NCBI RefSeq assembly: GCF_963678975.1
Contig: NC_089276.1
Location: 22,861,059 to 22,925,058 of the forward strand
DNA: 64,000 nucleotides
From: Dysidea avara
Lineage: Eukaryota > Porifera > Demospongiae > Dictyoceratida > Dysideidae
Direction of reading: 5' to 3'
Shown: positions 1 through 13,100 of the stretch, in pieces
Position numbering within the stretch: the first letter of the stretch is position 1
Layout: the number at the start of each line of letters is the position of its first letter
Notes under the pieces: model-generated
Told to the model about the DNA's origin: nothing
The model's input: the letters and a program-made list of their open reading frames with translations, nothing else
Database searches by the model: none
Made by a program: the position numbers and the translations under genes

Positions 1-890
1 GAGAGTTCAGCTACAAAGAAATTACGCCATAGAGAGTTCAGCTAGAAGAAGTCACCTTGTAAAGAGTTCAGCTACAAAGAAACCATCATGTACAGAGTTC
101 AGCTACAAAGAAACCACCTGTACAGAATTCAACTACAAACAAATCACCCTGTATGGAGATCAGCTAGAAGAAGTTACCTTGTAGATAGTTCAGCTACAAC
201 AATTCACCCTGTAGAAAGATCAGCTAGAAGAAGTCACCTTGTAGAGTGTTCAGTTACAAAGAAACCATCATGTAGAGAGTTCAGCTGCAAACAAATCACT
301 CTGTAGAGAGTTCAGCTACAAAGAAACCGCCATGTAGAGAGTTCAGCCTCATACAAACCACCTTGTAGAGAATTCAACTCCAACAAATCACCATGTAGAG
401 AAGAAGTTACCTAGTAGAGAGTTCAGCTACAAAGAAACCATCATGTAGGGAGTTCAGCTACAAAGAAACCACCATGTAGAGAGTTTAGCTGCAAACAAAT
501 CACCTGTGGAGAGTTCAACTAGAAACAAATCACCCCGTAGAGAGATCAGCTGGACGAAGTCACCTTGTAGAGAGTTCAGCTACAAAGAAACCATCATGTA
601 GACAGTTCAGCTGCAAACAAATCACCCTGCAGAGAGTTTAGCTACAAAAAAATCACCCTGTAGAGAGTTCAGCTAGACGAAGTCACCTTATAGAGAGTTC
701 AGCTACAAAGAAACCATCATGTAGAGAGTTCGGCTACAAAGACACCACCATGTAGAGAGTTTAGCTGCAAACAAATCACCTGTAGAGAGTTCAGCTAGAA
801 ACAAAATACCCTGTAGAGAGACCAGCTAGAAGAGGTTACCTTGTAGAGAGTTCAGCTACAAAGAAACCATCCTGTATATAGTTCAGTTAC
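1..890. repeat. Minisatellite, 30-31 bp unit
   Basis: Direct tandem repeats of a 30-31 bp unit built on GTAGAGAGTTCAGCTACAAA followed by GAAACCATCAT or close variants such as AAATCACCCTGT. Units differ by substitutions and small indels, so the array is old. Reading frames in it are repeat artefacts. The array probably continues left of the window. The same unit in reverse complement forms the tract at 51570-52330. Confidence 0.9.
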
Positions 891-1134
891 ATTTCAAGTC
901 ACCCAGTAGAGAGATCAGCTGCAAAAAAATATCCTGTGGGGCATAATGGGCATGTAATAAATATATGTATATAATTTGTATAATTACTAATAAAATCAAA
1001 AATAATTGAAGTGCTAAAATTCTTCTTTAAGTTCTTTTCTTCTTCCTGTAGTAAAGATAAAAACACATAGGTTAAAAAAGCCCCAAAGCCAGCCATAGGC
1101 AGGCTTTGCAGTATACAAATGCAAAAAGAAGTGA

Positions 1135-1462
1135 TATCTAATCAAAAACAGCCAAGCTGTAAAAAAAAGGTGCGGCCCCCAAAAAGGCCATGGTGAAAAA
1201 AGATGTGAAATCCAAGGTGGCGGCCAAGAAATGGCTGTGATGGTAGGTTAATGGTTACATTTTAATAACGACAATTCAGGTGAATTTTGTGCCGCTTGGT
1301 CTTGGCACCAAATTCACCTGAATTGTTGTTATTAAAATGTAACCATTAACCTACCATCACAGCCATTTCTTGGCCGCCACCTTGGATTTCACATCTTTTT
1401 TCACCATGGTCTTTTTGGGGGCCGCACCTTTTTTTTACTGCTTGGCTGTTTTTGATTAGATA
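1135..1462. mobile_element. Foldback MITE, AAAACAGCC family, copy 1
   Basis: Two near-perfect inverted arms, 1135-1288 and 1310-1462, with a short loop of about 20 bp. The termini read TATCTAATCAAAAACAGCC, followed by AAGCTGTAAAAAAAAGGTGCGGCC and its complement at the far end. No coding capacity. It lies just downstream of the CARTF-like exon on that gene's strand, so it probably sits in an intron. Related copies are at 4765-5082, 56671-56915 and, degenerate, 50941-51140. Confidence 0.85.
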
Positions 1463-1555
1463 TAATAACATCGAGTATTTAGTATATCACAACTTTAGTA
1501 TAATACTTTAATGCTTTCATATTAGCAAGTAAAAGTATGCTAGAACAACATTAAC

Positions 1556-2758
1556 CTGTTCACGGTGAAAATCACATAGATAAACCTGAGTCCCAGGGAA
1601 GCATTTCTCAATAGCCAACAATTCTGCTTCAGAGTAATCTGTCATAAAAAAACTGGGCTTCCAAGAGGGATTCCATAGTTGCAACTGTTGCAGAGCCTCT
1701 GATATGTGCTCTGCATCTTCTGATTGGGTGATGAATTCTGCTACAACCATGTAACCAACATTGGTTCTAACACAGAGAAAAAATAATGCCAAGTCATAAC
1801 GAGTTGTTTTGTATGTTGCATCTAAAAGAGAGATTGTGCTTCCATAACGTTCCAGCAATCGCTGTTGCCATGATGTTTGGTGAACATACAGAAAAGTTTG
1901 AGAGCACTGCTTACTACAACCAAGAACTTCATACCAGCTGTCATCTTCTCCTGAATTGCCACAAAAGATATCGCTTCTTTCTACTTTATGTTTGCTTTCC
2001 AATTCAATTGTTTGCTCCTTTATGTTATCACCATCACTCTGAATATATGGGCGAAAGAAAAACTTATTCTCTGACCAGTTTGTCCTCCAATTATTTACTT
2101 TCAATCTAAGATTCTCTTGATCAATTTTTGAGAGCTCCAGTGCTCTTTTGGCCTTGTATACGTGGTTCTTAATATCACACATATCAGGATAGAATGCACG
2201 ATCATAATCCTTTGGCTTAAAGCCAAGCTCTTTGCTTAATTCAGTGTTTGCATAATGTCGTAGAATTTTCTTGATCTCATAGATATCATAGATGTTTGAA
2301 AACACTAAATCAGAAATTTTTGTGATTATTAATGGATGCACTTTTTGAGCACATGCAAAGTGTGGGTGGATGCTGTGTGCTTGGCTGGTAGGCAAGGATA
2401 CAAAGTACACAACTTTTGCATTAGGTGTGCCAGTCTCCAACTCTTTTTTAAGATTAGCCAGTCTAGTTTCACGTAACTGTCGCAACTTCCATACAGACAG
2501 TCCCTCTTTTTCAGCTGAATGAATTTGATAATCAGTATACAAAGTGAACTGTGTTATTCGTATGTGTGCACAGCAGCCAGTCTTTCTTGTTCCTTGTAAC
2601 CGTAGCCTTGCATGTTTAGACTCCTTGTCTTTAAAATACTTCACTCCATGTTGGCAATCTAACACTGTGTGGCTATCAACAGTAAACGGAGTTTCATTAA
2701 ACTTAGTTCCATCTTTCTTTTCCCAGAAAACTTTCTGGTGCTTGCTGGGTACAGGATC
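1556..2758 (-). CDS. Internal exon of CARTF-like, MULE transposase-derived protein
   Basis: One uninterrupted 401-codon exon in phase 0 at both ends. It is bounded by an acceptor TTGCAG (AG at 2759-2760) and a donor CAG|GTTAAT (GT at 1554-1555). There is no ATG at its start, so it is an internal exon. The C-terminal half is recognisable: LLDATYKTTRYDLALFFLCV, then MTDYSEAE, then CDFHREQ at the exon end. This is the MULE-type DDE core as found in calcium-responsive transcription factor-like (CARTF) proteins, which usually continue past HREQ in another exon. An upstream stretch with KIDQENLRLKVNNW also fits that family. Expected role is nuclear DNA binding or a domesticated transposase; activity cannot be judged. 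The remaining exons are not visible. The downstream exon may lie left of the window. Confidence 0.75.
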
Positions 2759-2764
2759 CTGCAA

Positions 2765-3494
2765 GATTGAATTTAAATTAGGCCTGGATTAGTTGTTTAT
2801 GGGTAAAAATCTCAAGCATGTAGGGTCGGTAGGTCAGCATAAATAAAAATATCAAGTTAACTGACAAAACGATTAGCAAAATACAGTACAGTAAAGGGCA
2901 TGGTCTTGACAAAACTGCAAATTGTTTGCAGTCATAGTGTGTTTCTAAGCAATGTTTTGAGCAGGTGAACAGAAGTTAAATGCATTAGAAGCTTGTGCTC
3001 ATAGTATAGTGTTGTTTTAGTTAACTATAACTAAGTACTTTTAGTAAGGCAAATATGTATTAGTTAACTAAAACTAAAACTATAACTAAAAACAAATCCA
3101 AATTATAACTAAAACTATATCTATATAAAAACAGCAGAATAATTTACTAAGACTAAATCTAAAACTAAAAAGAATTAATTAAGAAAGATAACTATAACTA
3201 AAACCAAAAGATTTTCTTGTGCACAACTAAAACTATAACTAAAACTAAAAGGTTTTCATGTTCTTAACTAAAACTAAAAATAAACTAAAACAACAAAGAC
3301 AATATAACCATAACTAAATCTATAACTAAAATGAATTAAGAAGGATTACTATAACTAAAACTAAAATTATTGAAGAAACTAGCTATGACTATAACCAAGA
3401 GTAAATAATGGAAGAGAGAGTATCCAACTGCCATATACTGCATCAGAAATGAGCACGTCAAGTAGAGAAGCCATCCTGTAGTGCTTTCAAAGCC
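2765..3494. other. Non-coding, ACTAAAACTATA-rich stretch
   Basis: No gene seen. From about 3015 to 3390 the sequence is a degenerate low-complexity repeat of ACTAAA and ACTATA words. Confidence 0.6.
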
Positions 3495-3604
3495 GTGTTG
3501 AATGAAGTAATAAACACCTGCTAGGTCAGTCTGTTTGAAGTGCCCAGGCATGATTTGAAGTCAAACAGTCTGAGCTAGAAGGTGTTTATTACTTCATTCA
3601 ACAC
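3495..3604. repeat. Hairpin inverted repeat
   Basis: Inverted arms starting GTGTTGAATGAAGTAATAAA and ending with its complement TTTATTACTTCATTCAACAC, with a short loop. It abuts the TIR element that begins at 3605. Confidence 0.75.
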
Positions 3605-4632
3605 CAGTGGCGTAGCCAAGGGGGGGCAAGGGGAGGCATTTGCCCCCCCGTCACTAAGTGATGTTTTTTAAAACTTCCGTCACAAGCTTTTCAGTAACTG
3701 ACACGCATCCCAAATTACTGCTTGTGCGCTGCTACACTGGCGAGTGCACACAACATTCAACTCGTTTGTGAATGGTGATAATAATACGATGATTTCTTGC
3801 GCGTAACAAGTAATTAATAAAACGATGCGCTAAAAATAAGGTATGCTCGAATCCCCAGGGGTTACCCCCCTGTAGACACTATGCCTTCACCGAACGAAAA
3901 TATTAGACACAATTCTATATTTAGCCTACACTACTCACGTGATAGTGCATTTTTTGAATCTAGACATGACCCGCTCAAAGTGACTTCGCAAGAGTCGCAA
4001 CTCAGAAGTGACAAGTGATATGCAATGATGCTACAAACCTACGAGGTGATAAAGTGTTAAATGGACCAACTTTATTTTCCCGAGCCAAGTTAATCACACT
4101 GGATCTTCGTACAGTGTAGTGGCATGCCAGTTTAATTTTTTTTCACTTTGTCAGATGATCCGTCACAAGGTTACAAATTCTGCTAACAGGAAAGGTAGCT
4201 ATAGAGTTGGGATTTCGTGCCAATACATGGCGTTTGAATTTCGCCGGCTGAAGTCAGTGAGCTCGTCATACTGTGCCAGTGTGCTAGGACTGCAGCACAG
4301 ACTGTGGCTGACGTAAGTAACTGTGACACATTGTATTTGTACTAAAATATTCACAATATAGTTCTACTGGATTGTGGACGAATTTGTTGGAGTACAGTTG
4401 TGGCACGTGCGATGATGTTCGATGAAAATATTTCCATTGATAAGTGATAACTGGTAGCAATCAGTAATGAAGTAGTTATATGTAGCTAATTACATAAGCT
4501 GTAATAATACAACACCATATGTTGGCTAGCCCATCATTGGGTCATTAGCCTTTTGTGCAATTATGAACAATGTCGAGTGTTTTGTGGGGGAGTGCCTGCC
4601 CCCCCACCACCGTCTGGCTAGCTACGCCCCTG
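3605..4632. mobile_element. Non-autonomous DNA transposon, CAG(T/G)GGCGTAGC termini
   Basis: About 1.03 kb bounded by CAGTGGCGTAGCCAAGGGGG and the inverted GCTACGCCCCTG. Poly-G/C tracts lie just inside both ends. CAG...CTG termini of this form are common in hAT-like and related cut-and-paste elements. I could not find a convincing target-site duplication, so the superfamily is open. No transposase is seen; the 65-codon open stretch at 4119-4316 has no recognisable features. Confidence 0.65.
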
Positions 4633-4764
4633 ATACAAATATTTCATCAGACAAAAGCTATACACACTCCTTTGTTCCACAATTCCTGCAGTAAAGAAAA
4701 AAGTTAAAAGGAAGCATCAAAGCCATATGGCCAGTTTTGTGGCTTGCAATACAAAAAGAAGTGA

Positions 4765-5082
4765 TATCTAAACCAAAACAGCCAAGCTGTAAAAAAAAAA
4801 GTGCGGCCCAAGGTGAAAAAAGATGTGAAATCCAAGGTGGCAGCCAAGAAATGGCTGTGATGGTAGGTTAATGGCAAACATTTTAATTACGACAATTCAG
4901 GTGAATTTGGTGCCAAATCCTAATGGAGAAGGCAACGCAAATTCACCTGAATTTTCGTAATTAAAATTTTTGCCATTAACCTACCATCACAACCATTTCT
5001 TGGCCGCCACCTTGGATTTCACATCTTTTTTCACCTTGGGCCGCACTCTTTTTTTTACAGATTGGCTGTTTTGGTTTAGATA
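4765..5082. mobile_element. Foldback MITE, AAAACAGCC family, copy 2
   Basis: Inverted arms with the same termini and internal blocks as 1135-1462, including GTGCGGCC, AAGATGTGAAATCCAAGGTGG and the GGTAGGTTAATGGC junction. The loop differs from copy 1. Non-coding. Confidence 0.85.
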
Positions 5083-5346
5083 TATGTTACAGCAGTTTAA
5101 AAGATCTGGGTGATGTCTTCCAAGAACAAAAAAAAAGCTAAATTAAAATCAGACTATCTGAGATCCAATATAAAAGTATATTTTTTTTTAATAGCTATGG
5201 AGCCATTCTCAAAACAAAGAACTCTTTTAAAATCAAGCTTTCTGGTAGTGGCTGTGCATGAGTTGGCTCAGAAAATTTTTAAAACTTACACTTTCTAGCC
5301 TTAATTTTATTTTGAAGACCTGCTTAATTTAAGAAACTGAGCTCTT

Positions 5347-5584
5347 GCACTGCTTGAAGTATCTTAGTTTACTACAGTGGTATATCCCCAGTATATGGAA
5401 CAGTTAATTGTTTGTTATTTTAGTAGTTTTTCAGTAAACCCGCATTCACTGATGTTTTACTGAGAGTTTAAAACTTAGTAAAATAATTATGTTCCATATA
5501 CTTAAGTTTACTGACACTTTACTATCAGTATAACTACAGTAAGGCATCTTAACAAATTAGTAAACTAAGAACCTTCAAGCAGTG
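5347..5584. repeat. Inverted repeat with GCACTGCTTGAAG termini
   Basis: The arms read GCACTGCTTGAAGTATCTTA at the left and TAAACTAAGAACCTTCAAGC at the right. They enclose further inverted words (GTATATGGAACA and its complement TGTTCCATATAC). A short foldback MITE is the likely explanation. Confidence 0.6.
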
Positions 5585-5589
5585 TTGTA

Positions 5590-7150
5590 TATCACTACAT
5601 AGGAATTTTTGATAGTCATATAATATGTACCCTATAGCTAGGAATTTTTTTAAAATCAGATTATCTGAGACTTGAGAGCATCTGTAAGGTTGTGTGTACT
5701 GATTGCTAAGAAATTCAAAAAGCTATTGAACTGAACAGGATGTAGCTGGTTCCATGGCATGTCATATTCTGTCACAAATGACCACAGGTGCACTTCAGCA
5801 AAACTCAGTTTTTCAGTCTCTGGAACACGTGGCATTCCCAATTTCACCACTAGCTACTTTGCAGTGGAATGTATTTTAACACAAACAAATTACTATAATT
5901 ATATATAAGAAAGCTAGCAATTCCAACCATGTCTTTATGACCGCACCACTGTTTCTGTTCAGTTCTTTCCCTTCAGTGAATAGTTAATTGTCACATCTGT
6001 ATGATTACAAGTTAAATATATAATCAAGCATGCACCCACAGCTTGTGGGTGGGTGTCTGGCTTAATTAATTAGAAATTTTATATGAGTAAAGATCATAGA
6101 AATGAAAGGCAATGAATTAAGGGAGGTCACCTTCACCTGCAGCTATATACTAGTGGTTTAATTAATCCCTATATACTTTCAGTCATGCATGGCTCTACTT
6201 GACAGGCTGTACATGACTGAAGAGGGAATTAGATGTCCACCTTTGTTTCATTACTTTTTATTTTCTATTATCCCTGTACTTAAATGTAAAATCACATTTA
6301 CACTCATAATTATATAGCTACTATTAAGCAGTCAGCCTAATAAACTGTCAAGCAATCATTTAAATAAACTGCTGAAATCACTCCCAGGTTCTCTATAAAT
6401 TTGTTTAGGAGGAATTCAAATACCCCCTAAGTTGGCATGCTCACTGCTCACATAAGGTATGCATTCCTTCCAAGTTAATTTGATATTGGATTCCTCTTAT
6501 TACTACATAGACCATTGCCACACTGTAAAGTTCAGCTGCCAGTCAATTATTCTAATACATTAGGTACCCACTTTTACATGAAATAATTAGGATACTGGCT
6601 ATAAGTATGAGAATACCATGTTAGCTGTTATACTGTAATACAGTGAAGCCCTTTCAAATGATACCTCTTAATGGTGGCCAACCTCTTTTAAAAAGATTAT
6701 GTTCAAAATAACAGCATTAGTACACCCCCCATAAGGGCAGCTCTGTACATAATATTCTCCAACATGGTGTCTAGGGTTCAATCCACTTCCAATAGTTTAG
6801 CAGTCTGCATTAGTGTACCACTACATTAGCAGCATAACTATAGAAATTATATACAAAGAATATCATAAGAAATTGGTCGGTCCTAAAATCATGGATCACT
6901 TTATTGTGATCAGCTGACTCACTTAAGATGACTCACTTAAGATTTGTTTATACGGGTTGCCCTGTTGGTAAATATTCCCGACCAGCAGTGGTAATACATC
7001 TGAACTATAGTTGTACACACTAAGAGCATTTACATAATGTAAGAGTATTGATAGCTATCTATTTGTAGCAACTATTTCTTAGGTAAAAATAAAAATTTAT
7101 GTTTACTTAATCTTGAAGTAGCTATAGAAATATAAATTTGTTAGTATGTA
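5590..7150. other. No gene seen; contains a dispersed MITE copy at 6121-6252
   Basis: No supported coding sequence. The block from 6121, GGGAGGTCACCTTCACCTGC onward to about 6252, recurs at 52700-52830 and 61605-61755 with the end word GTTTCA(C/T)TAC, so it is a short dispersed element. A possible pogo-like end, TACAGTGAAGCCC, lies near 6649. Confidence 0.45.
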
Positions 7151-7155
7151 CATGA

Positions 7156-10100
7156 TTACTGTGAAGTAAAAAATCTCCGTAGAAACCTTTTAATGTAATA
7201 GTACTGTAGGACATAAGTCAGATTGCTCAAAGTGATAGAGCTCAATAGCACTAGAGCAGATAAGTCTAGGAAATAGCTTGCACGGTATACATCTTCTAAT
7301 TCATCTCGATGAACATCACATTCAGGTCTGTACCCAGCAATGGAACAACTGAAATAATTTTGTAGCTGCTCAGCTGTAGAGTTTGCTGATAGTAGTATTT
7401 CAGTGAAATGTGCAAAAAGGACAGTCATTACTAAAATGTAGTACCAGAACAGAACAAACAGTTTGGTCTCTGGAGTTGAAAAATCAGTCCAGAAACTTTT
7501 AAGCAACACAAGAATATCTTTTGGATTGCATGAGTATTCATCTTGTGATCTAGCTGCATTTTTCTGTAAAATTGAATACAATAGATTATCACTAGAATTG
7601 TTCACTATCTGATAATAGAAAACTTCAATACCATAGTAATGCATGAAGAGTTCCTGACAGTGTAGTATAATCAATGTAAGCCCTGGCATAAAGCAGTTTC
7701 AGGACTGGCTTCTATTGAGCCTATGAAAATAGTGCTCAAAAGTCAAGCCTATTAAATCAATAAGAAATAACTGCTTTTATCAACATAATTTTTTCTGACT
7801 GCTGTATTAGAGTAAGTGACTGTTATATTAGAGTATCTCGGTCTCGTTGAAACTGTAAAATTAATAACATTGCATTTTTATATAATTATAACAATGTGTA
7901 GTGTGATCCTACAATATTATTTTTGGTGAAGTTTTATTCTTCAAAATCATCCTATGCTGGCATTGCTAGCCTACTACGTTTATGCTACCATATTATAAAT
8001 TGGCACAAGCCTATCTATCTTTTTCAAAGAGCTTTACAAGAATTTATACATCAATTTTATTCATTTAGTAGAGCGACTAAGCAACAAATTTTGATAAAAT
8101 CATTCACTTTGTGAGAAAAACACCAAATTTTCTGTGCAAGTTGAGTAAGGTATACTAAATCATTTTAGATATGGTGCCATGTCAAAATTATTGCTTTAGG
8201 GTATGTTTTGAAAATTTTAAACTAGGTTATAAGCCCATTTCTAGCTGGTCAGGAGACCATGAAAGTGCATTCAAAATCTTCTGTTTTGCTTAAATAGTAT
8301 GAATGTATTTCAAAGTTACAGAAAATCTTTCAAAATGTGGTAAAATAAACTGTTTTTAAACACTTCTAATGGAGTGAATATTTCAGTGTTAAAAGTACAG
8401 GCATAATCCAATAGAAATAATTGCATATCTATAAAGATGCAAAATTTCAGTATTTATTATTGAACACTTCCCTAATACATTTTCTATTGATTATACTTGT
8501 CGGGTTCTTTGAGCATGATATGATTGGTAATTTTAGTGGCACCATATCATACAGTACGATAGTACTGTATAGTAGGAATCACAAAGGAGTAGGCGTGGCC
8601 CACAGGATGACATCACCCAAAAATCAGCCTCAATTTTCCCTGATGATGATGAGGCAGTATTGCTTAAGTCCAAACTAGCCTTCAGATCAACCTGAAATGC
8701 TTTCAACAAGTTGCTACAGAATTTTTAAAAAATTATTTAACGGAACTTTCTACTACTGACTGATCGAGTAACTGACTGATGCCTTCAGACAAGCAAAATG
8801 CGATAACGACTAAGGCTACGGGCTTGATTTTTTCACTCTTCGACATCACTTCGGCCCGAGAGGTGCCTTTTGGCATACCGCAGTATGTACAATGCATTCT
8901 TCATGGACTTACCAGTGTCTTCCTTTGTGTCCCATTCATCTTTGCTGACAGCGAAAAGTGTTGATTTGGTGGTAGCATGTGATGGCTTCCCTTCATAACG
9001 GAAATCGTCAGCGTCCATATTATTCACAGTGGCTATTTTGATTGCAGAGGTGCTTTTTGAACATTTCTTGATTCATACTGTTGTGTAATGGGTTGAACAT
9101 AGCCAACAACAAAGTGTAATGCATGCTTCACTTTTCAGACGATAGTTGATATAACTGAGGCACGCGGCACCATTTCTTTCGGTATGCATAGATTGCAGAG
9201 GTGCTTTTCGAACAGTTCTTGATTCGAAATGCTGTGTAACGGACTGAACACAGCTGGCAATGAAGCGTAATGGATACTTCACTTTTCAGATGATAATTGA
9301 TATAGCTGGGGCACGTGGTTCACCAGTCATAATAATTATTTACAAAAAAGTTAACAAACAAGTATATACTTGGAATTTGAAACTAAAGTAGGGACCATAG
9401 CACATCGATAAAAGGTACTGAAACAAGCTGGAGTAGTCCATGATATTAAAACAATAAGAAGTGTTATATCCCCACTGTGCTCAAGATACCATAATGGAAA
9501 TGCACAGTAAGGATATAACACTTCTTATTGTTTTACTGTGATTTAATATCGTGCACTACTCCAGCTTGTTTCAGTACCTTTTATCAATGTGCTATGGTCC
9601 CTATATACTCTAGTTAAAAATTCCAATTTTTTCTGTGTACTTGTCTAATATGAAATCATATGAATTAAGCAATTGTTGTTCCAAGTTTGGTGCTTTTATC
9701 AAAAAGTGAACACTTTTTTGGTTAGCCGCTCTACTAATTGCTTCAAGCATGCTTTGTACAACCTGATTACCTGACTTGCTGATTGATCTAATAGAGTGTG
9801 ACTGAGAATCACTATTATTGGTACACTGTCTTGGCAGCCATTGTTTTACTGTAGCTAACATTGGATACATAATATGGGATTAGTATCTACATACAGTGTA
9901 GCTACAGTACATACCACTTTTGTAACAAACGAAAAAGTACTAGAAACTTACTCGACGTAAAGTACAAAACGTTGTAAGCAACATACTCAACCCAATTGTA
10001 GCTCCAATTGCTACTGGCAATATAAATGTATAAAAGAAAACATTAAGGTCAACAGGAACACACACATCTGGTGGAAATCTGTTGATCTGGTAGCCTGAAG

Positions 10101-13100
10101 TACCAGCAATGATAGCACCAGGAAGAGATCCCAATACTAGTGCAATTGTCACTTCTATCACATGACATTTTGTAGCATGATTCTCCATAAACAGCTTGGC
10201 CTTTAGTGGAAATGCCAGTGCAAAAAGCAAGTGTCCTAAATGAAATAGCCAGAAACCAAAGAAGTAGAGAAATCCAGTTTGTACGATGAATCCTATAAAT
10301 TGAAAACATGAACAGTAGTGAACAACTAATGCTAGTCTTATACCATTTTGTTTGTATGCAACACATGTAACATCAATGTGCCCTGGACTATTTCAATTGT
10401 GGTTTTGAGCAGTGCTCAAAAATCAAGCCTATTATGCTCACAATTATGCTTTCAAAATCAAGAATATGCTCAGAACTGACTGTTTTATTAGAGTATAATC
10501 AGTTTTCTGACTGCTATATTAGAGTAATTTTGACTACTCTATTAAAGTATCTCAATCTTATTTCTGTAAAGTGTGCATATTAACCAGCCAAGAAACAGTT
10601 CATTTAGTTATATTTTGTGTTTTGAACAATAATAATAATTACCATAATTCGCTTTATTTTCATGCAAAAAATTTCCATGATAAAAATTATTGTGTAAAAC
10701 TTATTTCGTATGATATATGCAAATGACTGCTCTATTAGAGTAGTTCGATCTAATGCAAATAAAAAATTGCGTAAGAATTTTTGTACAAGTACTTGCATAC
10801 GAAAACCATTTTGCAATGAAAAATAAAATAAATTTGTTTACAAAAATTTTTGGTATTATGCTTGATGCTTGTGATTACCTAATAAGTTTTAAATTACACC
10901 AGCATAAAGTTGGGGTCTAGTTTTGGATAGACTTTGCAATAGAACATTCTCACATAGCTCTAGGGGGCTATTACTTTGCAATGCACATGTGACCATGTAA
11001 AGTATCTAACCATGTATTCAAATAATTGCTCTATAGGAAAATACAATTAATGTCATGAATAAGCCTATGAGACCAAAGCATGTAGTATTTGGGACTTACT
11101 AGCATTGGCCACTATAATGAAGTGGTCTTATTAAAAGGTGGCCACTAAGTAAGATATAGTTTGACCATCTGATAGAAATTATATTGGATCAAAATTTCCA
11201 GAAAAAAGGACTGACCATTTTAAAATAAAACATTCAAATACTCAAATAAAGCAGTCAAAGTGCTTTAGAAACTTAAATCTTACTTTTGTAGGTAAATTTC
11301 TAGTTACTATGGGACCATAGTTCCCAGTGATTCCATACACAATTAGTCACCCCTCTATTCACATCAACAACTTCTTCCACCACCACCTTATCTTATAGAA
11401 ATCTGTTGTACTAACCTTGTACTAAACAGAATCTTGTTGGAGACTGCAGTGCCTCAAGTAAATTGTGATCAGAGCAGAGAAACTTTGAGGAGCCAATTGA
11501 TATTGGGAGTATGAGAAATATCACTATATAAAATAAATCAGTTATGCAAACACTACAGTCATCTTGAGCATCATGAATATAAATCAAACACCAACCCACT
11601 GAAATTTTTTTTTAATTAAGGTGTGCAGGGGCGGATCTAGGATTTATAAAAGGGGGGGGGGGGGCTAACTCAAGGTACTAATCTCTTGGGTATAGGTGTG
11701 TGAAGCACACTTCCCAGCATGCGAAGCATGCTGGAACTGGGGGGGTCTGGGGGCATGCTCCCCCAGGAAAATTTTGAAATATAGATGCTAAAATACTGCA
11801 ATTTGGAGACATTTCCACATAAAATTCATACCTGTAGATATTTTATATACTGCCTTTAGATTATACCAAGTACATGATGTACCCCTCTCACAATTGCACA
11901 ACACTGAATAGGTGCATGTTAGAATAAGAATGTTGAAAGTGGAAAATTTTGAAATTTGAACAATACAAGATTGAATCTGAGAGCAAATTAAGTATTGCCA
12001 TACATATTAACTACACAAGTAGATGAATGAAGCCCTTTAAACAGACCAATGCACTTCATTGTATGTATAGGTGCAGGCAGATTTGGAAAAATTCCATAAC
12101 AGAACCAACTACATGTTTCCATTGAATGTTGTATTAGAGTAGTTAGCTGACTGCTCTATTAGAGTATCTCGATCTTGTACACCTCCAATGCTGATCCGGG
12201 TCCTTAAACTTTAGCATAAATCCACTGATAATACCTTGGAAAGATGTTTATAAGGTGGTTTTATGAGTATTTGTATTATTAGTGATCATATAATTATGAA
12301 TATTGAGGAACTGTCTTTCAGTGGTACAGGCCTTCAGATAATGCATCAATCATGCATCAACCAACCTTTTTATTTGCAGTAAGTAAGCGGTTTAGCTATA
12401 GGTCAGGTTTCAACATAATATGAAAAAGACAGAACAAAAAAAATTGATTTGTAAGGTGATAATACTAAAACTAATCCATAAATCACTACACATGTTTGTT
12501 TGGTCTCGACACTAACAAACGCGCAAACACGATGCCATGCTACCACATATTCAATCTCAACTATAGTGTCTTGGTTTACATGAGATATTTGTAATTCTTT
12601 TGATTAACATGCTCAAATTAAATTCACTATCTGTTGTGAATAGTGTCTCTGCATTGTGTGCCTTTTACTAAATGATGTATAACACAAAATACCTATATCA
12701 AACTTACAAACTGTAATAACATTGATGGTATTGTAGACAATATAAATCTGAGGAAATCTAAACCTGCAGAATAAAGAAGGCCATAACTACAAATGTACAG
12801 CAAGGTCAGATGCCATATGACTACAATACACATGACATACATACAGAGTCTTATGCTTTCGATAAGATTTTGACCAGCCATACCAAATACATAGAACAGA
12901 CTACCTAACACGATCATTACTTATGTACATCTTGGCATTCTGAAAAGTTCAGGGGGCTGGTCAAGAATGTAACAAATTTAGAAGGGTGGTTGTGGTCTTG
13001 CAATGGGCCTAAGTTTGTGGTTTAGTTATTGATATAGATGTATGTGGGAAGTTTACATCAAAACTTTGTTGCTGAAATGTTTCCTTTGCTAACTTTAAAG

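Noticed and set aside
1..890. Regularly spaced repeats that could suggest a CRISPR-like array
   Set aside because: Units are contiguous tandem copies without unique spacers, and the window is eukaryotic.
9610..9870. 86-codon frame considered as an intracellular-loop exon of the GPCR
   Set aside because: Its tail runs into the composite repeat, no phase-matching splice pair was found, and the flanking exons join directly in phase 0 without it.
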